In this document: piece by piece, positions 13,433 to 19,608 of the stretch | Layout: each line of letters opens with the position of its first letter | Numbering within the stretch: position 1 is the stretch's first letter | Assembly (NCBI GenBank): GCA_021296375.1 | Contig: JAGWAQ010000007.1 | Coordinates: forward strand, 1-21,505 | DNA from: Alphaproteobacteria bacterium | GTDB lineage: Bacteria; Pseudomonadota; Alphaproteobacteria; Puniceispirillales; UBA1172 | DNA length: 21,505 nucleotides | Direction of reading: 5' to 3' | The notes under the pieces: model-generated | What the model saw: only the letters and a program-made list of their open reading frames with translations | Databases searched by the model: none | What the model was told of the DNA's origin: nothing | Position numbers and translations under genes: made by a program

Positions 13433-13936
13433 ATGTACGCTGTGGTGAAAACTGGGGGCAAGCAGTATCGCGTTGCCAAAGACGACAAGATCATCGTCGA
13501 TCGTCTCATCGGTGAAGCCGGTGATTCCATCGTTCTTGATCAGGTGATCATGCTTGCTGATGGCGACAAGGTTTCCGTCGGTGCGCCAACGGTTGAAGGC
13601 GCGGCGGTTGGTGCAACTGTCCTGCGTCAGACCCGTGGCCCCAAGATCATGGTTTTCCGCCGCAAGCGCCGCAAGAATTTCCGTCGTGTTCGCGGTCATC
13701 GCCAGGACCTGACCCTGATCCAGATCAACGATATTGCCGCTGACGGCAAGCTGAAGCCAGCCGCCAAAGCTGCGGCACCGGCAAAGGCAAAAGCCGAAGC
13801 GGCGCCAGCTGCCGCCAAGAAAGCGGCCAAGAAAGCCGCACCAAAGGCTGAAGCTAAAGCCGCGCCAAAGAAGGCCGCCGCCAAGGCCACAGCCAAAAAA
13901 ACCGCCGCTAAAAAAGCCGCGGCCAAAAAATCATAA
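13433..13936 (+). CDS. rplU: 50S ribosomal protein L21 with Ala/Lys-rich tail
   Basis: L21 binds 23S rRNA in the large subunit. The core (residues 1-105) has the family start YAVVKTGGKQYRV, basic FRRKRRKNFRRVRGHRQ and the final LTLIQINDI. Residues from about 107 to 167 form an extra tail made almost only of Ala and Lys with some Pro, Glu and Thr, like histone H1 tails; E. coli L21 stops at 103 aa. AAAGGA lies eight bases before the ATG. It is the first gene of an rplU-rpmA unit behind a strong promoter. Confidence 0.98.
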   Translation: MYAVVKTGGKQYRVAKDDKIIVDRLIGEAGDSIVLDQVIMLADGDKVSVGAPTVEGAAVGATVLRQTRGPKIMVFRRKRRKNFRRVRGHRQDLTLIQINDIAADGKLKPAAKAAAPAKAKAEAAPAAAKKAAKKAAPKAEAKAAPKKAAAKATAKKTAAKKAAAKKS

Positions 13937-13959
13937 TCCCGCTCGGATAGGAGACACAA

Positions 13960-14229
13960 ATGGCACATAAAAAAGCAGGTGGTAGTTCCCGTAACGGTCG
14001 CGATTCCGCCGGTCGCCGTCTTGGCGTCAAGAAATTTGGTGGCGAAGCCGTGATCCCTGGCAACATCATCGTTCGTCAGCGTGGCACCAAGTTCCACCCC
14101 GGCACCAATGTCGGCATGGGCAAGGACCACACTCTTTTTGCGCTGGTTGAAGGCAAAGTGGCGTTCACCAAAAAATCCGGCGACCGCAGCTTTGCCAACG
14201 TCGTTCCGGCAGCTGAGGCCGCTGAGTAA
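13960..14229 (+). CDS. rpmA: 50S ribosomal protein L27
   Basis: L27 lies near the peptidyl transferase centre, where its N-terminus contacts tRNA ends. The 89-aa protein starts MAHKKAGGSSRNGRDS, the standard bacterial form, without the cleaved N-terminal extension of Firmicutes, and has GVKKFGGE, VRQRGTKFHPG and GMGKDHTLFAL. AGGAG lies six bases before the ATG. It follows rplU by 23 bp and is closed by a terminator about 50 bp downstream. Confidence 0.98.
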   Translation: MAHKKAGGSSRNGRDSAGRRLGVKKFGGEAVIPGNIIVRQRGTKFHPGTNVGMGKDHTLFALVEGKVAFTKKSGDRSFANVVPAAEAAE

Positions 14230-14280
14230 CGCCCAGCTTCAAGACCCCGGTCTTAAGCAAATCTGGGCCAAGGCGGCCCC

Positions 14281-14316
14281 AAAAGCGCATCCCCGAAAGG
14301 GCTTGCGCTTTTTTAT
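14281..14316 (+). terminator. Rho-independent terminator after rpmA
   Basis: AAAAGCGCA (14281-14289) pairs perfectly with TGCGCTTTT (14304-14312), with a GAAA-capped CCC/GGG inner stem and a run of six Ts. It sits between rpmA and obgE, so it ends the ribosomal transcripts or sets partial read-through into obgE. Confidence 0.88.
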
Positions 14317-14336
14317 TGAACAGGTGTAACGGCACG

Positions 14337-15374
14337 ATGAAATTTCTTGATCAGGCGAAAGTCTATATCCAGAGCGGCAACGGTGGCCCCGGCTGTGTCA
14401 GTTTCCGCCGCGAAGCGCATGTGCCGCGTGGCGGTCCTGATGGCGGCGACGGCGGCCGTGGCGGTTCGGTCATTGCCGAATGCGTGAATGGCCTGAACAC
14501 CTTGATCGATTACCGCTATCAGCAGCATTTCAAGGCCCCTTCAGGGCGTGGCGGCGCGGGCCGCAATCGCGCCGGGCCAAGCGGCGGCGACATCACCCTT
14601 AAACTTCCCGTCGGCACCCAGATCATGAACGAAGACGGCGATCTGGTGCTGGCTGACCTGACGGAAGTGGGCCAACGTATCGTGCTGGCGCAGGGCGGCG
14701 ATGGCGGCCGTGGCAACGCGTCCTTCAAATCATCGACGAATCAGGCCCCGCGGCGCGCCGATAAAGGCTTCCCCGGCCTTGGCATGTGGGTATGGCTGCG
14801 GCTCAAGCTGATTGCCGACGCTGGCCTGATCGGCCTGCCGAATGCCGGCAAATCGACCTTTCTGGCCGCCACTTCCTCGGCACGGCCGAAAATCGCCAAT
14901 TACCCTTTCACCACCCTGCACCCCGGGCTTGGTGTCGTCGGGGTTGATGACCATGAATTTGTGCTGGCCGATATCCCCGGCCTGGTGGAAGGCGCCCATG
15001 AAGGGGTCGGCCTTGGCCACCGTTTTCTTGGCCATGTTGAACGCTGTCAGGTGCTGCTGCATCTGGTTGATGGCACCGCCGATGACCCTGCCGCCGATTG
15101 GCAGACGGTTCGTGATGAACTGAACGCCTATGACGCTGGCCTTGGCGCCAAGCGGGAAATCACCGCCATCAGCAAAATTGATTCGCTGACCGAAGATGAG
15201 GTTGACGAGCTGACCGCAAGCCTGAAAGCCGCCGGGGCCAAGGAAGTGGTGGCGGTGTCGGCTGTTGCTGGCCTTAATGTGGTGGAAACCCTGCGCCAGC
15301 TTTATGACATCATCAACCAGAGCCGAATCGAAGAAGACGAAGCTCAACGTGAAATAAAACCCTGGACCCCTTAG
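14337..15374 (+). CDS. obgE: Obg-family GTPase (ObgE/CgtA)
   Basis: A ribosome-associated GTPase needed for 50S maturation and growth control. The Gly-rich Obg domain fills residues 1-158 (KVYIQSGNGGPGCVSFRRE, GGDGGRGGSV), followed by the G domain: G1 GLPNAGKST, G2 Thr in YPFTTLHP and G3 DIPGLVEGA. The G4 motif reads SKID, not NKxD. A SAVAGLN-type G5 region follows. It has 345 aa and no acidic C-terminal domain beyond a short tail. A TTG at 14316 is in frame, but it overlaps the terminator T-run; ATG 14337 begins at the conserved MKFLDQAKVY. The start has only a weak AGG upstream. proB follows after 8 bp. Confidence 0.97.
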   Translation: MKFLDQAKVYIQSGNGGPGCVSFRREAHVPRGGPDGGDGGRGGSVIAECVNGLNTLIDYRYQQHFKAPSGRGGAGRNRAGPSGGDITLKLPVGTQIMNEDGDLVLADLTEVGQRIVLAQGGDGGRGNASFKSSTNQAPRRADKGFPGLGMWVWLRLKLIADAGLIGLPNAGKSTFLAATSSARPKIANYPFTTLHPGLGVVGVDDHEFVLADIPGLVEGAHEGVGLGHRFLGHVERCQVLLHLVDGTADDPAADWQTVRDELNAYDAGLGAKREITAISKIDSLTEDEVDELTASLKAAGAKEVVAVSAVAGLNVVETLRQLYDIINQSRIEEDEAQREIKPWTP

Positions 15375-15382
15375 GCCCGACC

Positions 15383-16534
15383 ATGACCTCCCATGCCCTG
15401 ACCACCAGCCATCTGAACGACGCCACCACCGTGGTGGTGAAGGTCGGTTCCGCGCTCCTGGTTGATGAACATACCGGCGCCATCAATGCCGCATGGCTGC
15501 ATCAACTGGCGGCTGATCTGGCGCTGCTGACCTCACGCCGATGCCGCTGTGTGGTGGTGTCTTCCGGCGCGATTGCGCTGGGGCGGACCCAACTTAAAGG
15601 ACGGGCGAAATCAAACGCCCGGCTGAAGCTTGAAGAAAAGCAGGCGGCGGCGGCGATTGGCCAGGTTCAACTGGCGAGCGAATGGAAAGAAGCCCTGAAT
15701 ACCCATGATCTGTCGACAGCGCAGATTCTGCTGTCGCCTGATGACACCGAACAACGACGGCGGCATCTCAATGCCCGCGCCACCATCACGACCTTGCTGG
15801 ACAGCGGCATTATTCCTGTCGTCAATGAAAACGACACCGTCGCCACGATGGAAATCCGCTATGGTGACAATGACCGCCTGGCGGCACGGGTGGCGCAAAT
15901 GATCTCTGCCGATGTGCTGATCCTGCTGTCGGATATCGACGGCCTTTATTCCGCCGACCCTCGCCACCACCCTGATGCCCGTCATATCCCGCAAGTGACG
16001 GCGATCGATGATGATCTTCGCGCCATGGCTGGACCTGCCAACGAAGACTACGCCTCCGGCGGAATGGTGACGAAAATCGAAGCTGGACGTATCGCGACAC
16101 AGGCGGGATGCCATATGGTGATCTGCAATGGCACCGCCATGAACCCCATCAGCGCCCTTATTGACGGCGCGACGGCAACCTGGTTCACCGCCACGGCAAA
16201 GCCGCCGCAAGCGCGGAAAACCTGGATCGCGGGGGGGCTTAACCCCGTCGGGACGATCACGCTTGATGACGGCGCGGTCAATGCCCTCCAGTCAGGCAAA
16301 AGCCTGCTGGCGGCAGGGATGATCGCTGTTGATGGCCATTTTGAACGCGGGGATCTGGTGGCGGTCTGTGACCCTCAAGGGCAGGAAATTGGCCGCGGGC
16401 TGATCAATTATTCCGCCCATGACGCGGCACGGATTGCGGGCTGTAACAGCGGCGAAATTCAAGGTATCCTTGGCTATCGTGGCCGTGATGAAGTGATTCA
16501 CGCCGATGACCTGGTCATGACCGCATCAACGTGA
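15383..16534 (+). CDS. proB: glutamate 5-kinase with PUA domain
   Basis: ProB phosphorylates glutamate to gamma-glutamyl phosphate, the first step of proline synthesis, and is the usual target of proline feedback. The amino-acid kinase domain has VVKVGSALL, VVSSGAIALG, EKQAAAAIGQ, PVVNENDTVAT, YGDNDRLAARVA, LLSDIDGLY and GGMVTKIEAGRIA. A PUA domain follows from about residue 280 (LNPVGTITLDDGAVNAL to GLINYSAHDAARIAG). The 383-aa length is normal. It starts 8 bp after obgE with no Shine-Dalgarno sequence, which suggests translational coupling. proA lies downstream after a repeat-bearing spacer. Confidence 0.97.
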   Translation: MTSHALTTSHLNDATTVVVKVGSALLVDEHTGAINAAWLHQLAADLALLTSRRCRCVVVSSGAIALGRTQLKGRAKSNARLKLEEKQAAAAIGQVQLASEWKEALNTHDLSTAQILLSPDDTEQRRRHLNARATITTLLDSGIIPVVNENDTVATMEIRYGDNDRLAARVAQMISADVLILLSDIDGLYSADPRHHPDARHIPQVTAIDDDLRAMAGPANEDYASGGMVTKIEAGRIATQAGCHMVICNGTAMNPISALIDGATATWFTATAKPPQARKTWIAGGLNPVGTITLDDGAVNALQSGKSLLAAGMIAVDGHFERGDLVAVCDPQGQEIGRGLINYSAHDAARIAGCNSGEIQGILGYRGRDEVIHADDLVMTAST

Positions 16535-16542
16535 TGTCCGAA

Positions 16543-16581
16543 TCATCATGATGACCAAACCAACATGATGATCGCATCATC
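16543..16581. repeat. palindromic elements in the proB-proA spacer
   Basis: TCATCATGATGA (16543-16554) is a perfect 12-bp palindrome, and GATGAT-CGC-ATCATC (16567-16581) is a 6-bp inverted repeat with a 3-base centre. Both use the same GATGAT/ATCATC arms as the 20-bp palindrome at 1365-1384. Confidence 0.6.
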
Positions 16582-16602
16582 CTGACCGCGATTATGCCCC
16601 CC

Positions 16603-16662
16603 AAGGCCAAGGACAAGATTAAAGGCAAGATGAAGCACAAGACGAAGGACAAGATGAAGGAC
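16603..16662 (+). repeat. 12-bp tandem repeat (5 copies) before proA, Shine-Dalgarno-like
   Basis: The units are AAGGCCAAGGAC (16603), AAGATTAAAGGC (16615), AAGATGAAGCAC (16627), AAGACGAAGGAC (16639) and AAGATGAAGGAC (16651). Several contain GAAGGA or AAGGA, and the last GAAGGA (16656-16661) is seven bases from the likely proA ATG. The array is also open in the proA frame, reading as Lys-rich tetrapeptides. Confidence 0.88.
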
Positions 16663-16668
16663 AACGCC

Positions 16669-17940
16669 ATGACCCTTTCCCCCTCAGACGCCGCCGATTT
16701 GATGGCCAGCTGGACACGTCGTGCCCGCGCCGTCAAGCCTGTCATGGCCGTGTCCAGCGAAACCGATCGCAACAACGCCCTGATGGCCGCCGCCATGCTG
16801 ATCCACCAGCATCATGACGAGATCATCAACGCCAATACCCGTGATGTCAAAGCGGCACAAGCGGCAGAAATGAAAGCCGCCTTTATCGATCGCTTGACCC
16901 TTGATCACGACCGCATTGAAGCGATGGCCAAAGGGCTTGAGGATATTGCCGCCCTGCCTGACCCCTTAGGCCGGGTGCTGGACCAATGGGATCGCCCCAA
17001 TGGCCTTGATATCAGCCGGGTGGCGACGCCGCTTGGGGTGCTGGGGGTGATTTACGAAGCCCGCCCCAATGTCACGATTGATGCCGCCGGGCTGGCGGTG
17101 AAATCCGGCAATGCGGTTATTCTGCGTGGCGGCTCCTCCTCTATTCACACCGCAACGGTGCTGGCGGGGCTGATGCGTGATGGCCTCATCCAACATGGCC
17201 TGCCTGCCGATTGCGTCCAGCTGGTGGATAATACCGACCGTGCGCTGGTGGGGGCGATGCTGGCGGCCACCGGCGCGATTGATGTCATTATTCCGCGTGG
17301 CGGCAAGTCGCTGGTGGAACGTGTCCAGAATGACGCCCGGGTGCCGGTTTTTGCCCATCTCGAAGGCATTTGCCATGTTTATATCGACGCTGACGCTGAC
17401 CTGGATAAAGCCCGCGCCATTTCCCTTAACGCCAAGATGCGGCGGGTGGGGATTTGCGGGGCGGCGGAAACGCTGCTGGTTGATCGCGCCGTTGCCGCCG
17501 AGATGCTGCCGGCCATCGCCGAAGACCTGATGGCGGCAGGTTGCGCCCTGCGCGGGGATGCCGACAGCCGCGCCCTCATCCCGTCCGCTGATGCCGCTGA
17601 AGATGGCGACTGGTCAACCGAATACCTTGACGCCATCATCTCCGTTCGCCTGGTCGACGGGGTCAAGGGCGCCATGGCGCATATTGAACGCTATTCCTCC
17701 GCCCATACCGAGACGATCATCACGGAAAACACCGCCACCGCGGAGACGTTCCTGACGGGTGTTGATTCGGCCATTGTCATGGTCAATGCCTCGACCCAAT
17801 TTGCCGATGGCGGTGAGTTCGGCATGGGGGCGGAGATCGGCATTTCCACTGGCCGCATGCATGCCCGCGGCCCTGTCGGCGCCGATCAGCTGACCAGTTT
17901 CAAATACGTCGTTCGGGGGAACGGGCAGGTCAGGCCATAA
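16669..17940 (+). CDS. proA: glutamate-5-semialdehyde dehydrogenase (gamma-glutamyl phosphate reductase)
   Basis: ProA reduces gamma-glutamyl phosphate with NADPH to glutamate semialdehyde, the step after ProB. Motifs include PLGVLGVIYEARPNVTIDAAGLAVKSGNA, LRGGSSS, IIPRGGKSL, the catalytic Cys263 in RRVGICGAAETLLV, and the C-terminal GAEIGISTGRMHARGPVG. I chose ATG 16669 (423 aa) because GAAGGA precedes it by seven bases and family homology begins just after; an in-frame ATG at 16594 would add 25 Lys-rich residues encoded by the tandem repeat. The stop overlaps the nadD start (TAATG). Confidence 0.96.
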   Translation: MTLSPSDAADLMASWTRRARAVKPVMAVSSETDRNNALMAAAMLIHQHHDEIINANTRDVKAAQAAEMKAAFIDRLTLDHDRIEAMAKGLEDIAALPDPLGRVLDQWDRPNGLDISRVATPLGVLGVIYEARPNVTIDAAGLAVKSGNAVILRGGSSSIHTATVLAGLMRDGLIQHGLPADCVQLVDNTDRALVGAMLAATGAIDVIIPRGGKSLVERVQNDARVPVFAHLEGICHVYIDADADLDKARAISLNAKMRRVGICGAAETLLVDRAVAAEMLPAIAEDLMAAGCALRGDADSRALIPSADAAEDGDWSTEYLDAIISVRLVDGVKGAMAHIERYSSAHTETIITENTATAETFLTGVDSAIVMVNASTQFADGGEFGMGAEIGISTGRMHARGPVGADQLTSFKYVVRGNGQVRP

Positions 17941-18578
17941 TGACGCGGCGGCCTTATCATGCTTGCACCCATGCGCTGGCGCCGGTCTTCAGTGATCGCC
18001 GCCGCCGCCGTATCGGCATTTTGGGGGGGTCGTTCAATCCGGCGCATGCCGGCCATAGTCATATCGCTGATCTGGCGGTCCAGCATCTTCAGCTGGATGA
18101 GGTCTGGTGGCTGGTCAGCCCCCAAAACCCCCTTAAATCAACCCGTGGCATGGGGCGGTTTTCCGCCCGTTTTGACAAGGCGGTGGCGCAGGCCAGCTCT
18201 TGCCGTTATTCCTCCCGCATGCGGGTGTCCCGGCTTGAGCAAGCGCTCAACATCAGCCAAACCGCCCTCAGCTTGCGTCAGATCAACCGGCGGGCGCCGC
18301 GCGTCACCTTTACCTGGATCATGGGTGCCGATAACCTGGCGGGGTTTCACCGCTGGCATCGCCCTCATGTCATCGCCCGCACCATGGCGATCGCGGTGGT
18401 CAATCGCCCGGATTCCCGCGCCAGGGCGCTGGCCTCTCAAGGGGCGCGGATCGCCGGGCAACGTCTTCGTCCACGGCAATTGGCCGCCCGCGGCTTGCCG
18501 CCGCTCAACTGGTGCTTTATTGATGGCCGCCTGAACCACCAATCCGCCACCGCCTTACGGGCAAAGCGACAGGGTTGA
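17940..18578 (+). CDS. nadD: nicotinate-nucleotide adenylyltransferase
   Basis: NadD joins nicotinate mononucleotide and ATP to make deamido-NAD. The nucleotidyltransferase signature GILGGSFNPAHAGH lies at residues 26-39, with the substrate-site segment TWIMGADNLAGFHRWHR and the C-terminal QSATALR version of the (I/S)SxT-x-(I/L)R motif. At 212 aa it is normal length, with a slightly long basic N-terminus (about 24 residues before the fold). Its ATG overlaps the proA TAA, so coupling is likely. About 166 bp free of genes follow before rsfS. Confidence 0.95.
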   Translation: MTRRPYHACTHALAPVFSDRRRRRIGILGGSFNPAHAGHSHIADLAVQHLQLDEVWWLVSPQNPLKSTRGMGRFSARFDKAVAQASSCRYSSRMRVSRLEQALNISQTALSLRQINRRAPRVTFTWIMGADNLAGFHRWHRPHVIARTMAIAVVNRPDSRARALASQGARIAGQRLRPRQLAARGLPPLNWCFIDGRLNHQSATALRAKRQG

Positions 18579-18645
18579 TGGCCTGCACGCACCAGCCCCA
18601 ATTACCAGCACCAAGCACCCCATATCACCCCCCAAACACCTCCAG

Positions 18646-18675
18646 GTCTTTATATTATCTGTCTTTATAATATTA
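18646..18675 (+). promoter_or_regulatory. AT-rich 15-bp tandem repeat with a TATAAT box before rsfS
   Basis: GTCTTTATATTATCT (18646-18660) and GTCTTTATAATATTA (18661-18675) match at 12 of 15 positions. The second copy holds a perfect TATAAT (18666-18671), and the first a related TATATT. No good -35 box lies 17 bp upstream. This is a probable promoter zone for rsfS-rlmH-gpmI in the nadD-rsfS gap. Confidence 0.45.
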
Positions 18676-18744
18676 TTGTGTTTTCCCGCGTCTGATCATA
18701 AAATTGCCTTATGTAGGAAATGCATCTCGTGAAGGAGCCTCACA

Positions 18745-19119
18745 ATTTCCGTTTTACATACACCTGAAAGCAACGCCCTCCTTGAGGTTGTTCTTTCCTC
18801 TCTTGATGACGATAAAGCGCAAGACATTATCTCCATTCCGCTCGCCGGCAAATCAAGCATAGCTGACTTCATGGTGATCGCCTCAGGCACATCATCACGT
18901 CAACTGATGGCGATGGCTGATCACCTTGAACGCAACCTGAAGGAAAATGGCACGCGCCCCCTTGGTTCCGAAGGCGGGCATTCCGGCGACTGGATTCTGG
19001 TCGATGCCGGTGACGTGATTGTTCATCTGTTCCGCCCTGAAGTGCGTGAGTTCTACCAGCTTGAGAAAATGTGGGTTGATCATCAGGACACAGAAGTGGT
19101 GACCGTCCACAACAGCTGA
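18745..19119 (+). CDS. rsfS: ribosomal silencing factor RsfS, probable ATT start
   Basis: RsfS (Iojap/DUF143) binds L14 and blocks subunit joining when nutrients are scarce. The full domain is present: LLEVVLSSLDDDKAQDIISI, GKSSIADFMVIASGTSSRQ, MADHLERNL, GSEGGHSGDWILVDAGDVIVH and EFYQLEKMW. The frame has no ATG, GTG or TTG between the TGA at 18730 and ATG 18871, and starting at 18871 would cut off the first 42 residues, including core strands. AAGGAG (18732-18737) lies seven bases before ATT 18745, which gives 124 aa. ATT is a known rare start (infC). The other possibilities are a sequencing indel or a +1 frameshift from a small ORF at 18720-18767. rlmH follows after 12 bp. Confidence 0.85.
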   Translation: MSVLHTPESNALLEVVLSSLDDDKAQDIISIPLAGKSSIADFMVIASGTSSRQLMAMADHLERNLKENGTRPLGSEGGHSGDWILVDAGDVIVHLFRPEVREFYQLEKMWVDHQDTEVVTVHNS

Positions 19120-19131
19120 TCGGATCGCCCG

Positions 19132-19587
19132 ATGAAACTTTCCATCGCCGCCATTGGCCATGGGCGCAATGCGCCGGAAAATCAACTTGCCCAATCATGG
19201 TTTCAGAAACTGCCCCATCGCGGCCTGCTGATTGAACATGTCTCAAAATTTCCCGCTGGCGCGAAACGCCAGGCCGATGAAAGCGCGCGTATCCTGAACG
19301 CCTTGCCGCCATCAGCCCATCTCATTGCCCTTGATCCTTACGGCCGCGACACCTCCTCCGAAGAGCTTGCTGAACTCATCCGGTCATGCCGTGACCAGGG
19401 TATTCGCGAGGCGGTGTTTGCCATTGGCGGCGCCGATGGCCATGACAAGACCCTGCTTGATCGCGCCGCGGTTAAAATGGCCTTTGGCCGACAAACTTGG
19501 CCCCATATGCTGTTTCGCGCTATGGTGGCGGAGCAATTGTACCGTGCGGAAATGATTCTGATCGGACACCCCTATCACCACGCCTGA
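19132..19587 (+). CDS. rlmH: 23S rRNA (pseudouridine1915-N3)-methyltransferase RlmH
   Basis: RlmH, a SPOUT-family enzyme, methylates pseudouridine 1915 in helix 69 of 23S rRNA using S-adenosylmethionine. Family motifs include LIALDPYGRDTSSEELAE, FAIGGADGHD (SAM-binding knot) and the C-terminal WPHMLFRAMVAEQLYRAEMILIGHPYHHA, truncated in one or two residues of the usual YHR end. The 151-aa length is normal. It starts 12 bp after rsfS with no clear Shine-Dalgarno sequence, consistent with coupling. The rsfS-rlmH pair is widely conserved. Confidence 0.96.
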   Translation: MKLSIAAIGHGRNAPENQLAQSWFQKLPHRGLLIEHVSKFPAGAKRQADESARILNALPPSAHLIALDPYGRDTSSEELAELIRSCRDQGIREAVFAIGGADGHDKTLLDRAAVKMAFGRQTWPHMLFRAMVAEQLYRAEMILIGHPYHHA

Positions 19588-19608
19588 CCCAAGCCTGAGA
19601 TCGACAAT

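Noticed and set aside
13127..13699. 190-codon minus-strand ORF across the rplU promoter and gene, and a 24-codon ORF at its end
   Set aside because: It runs antisense through rplU and its leader; neither it nor the short peptide next to the tRNA has a convincing Shine-Dalgarno sequence or family match.
18765..18768. programmed +1 frameshift at ACC-TGA-A feeding rsfS
   Set aside because: The geometry works, but there is no internal Shine-Dalgarno sequence three bases upstream and no slippery CUU as in prfB; AUU initiation is simpler. Kept only as an alternative.
18871..19119. ATG 18871 as the rsfS start (82 aa)
   Set aside because: It drops conserved N-terminal residues (LLEVVLSSLDDDKAQDII...) that are encoded in frame upstream, and it has no Shine-Dalgarno sequence.
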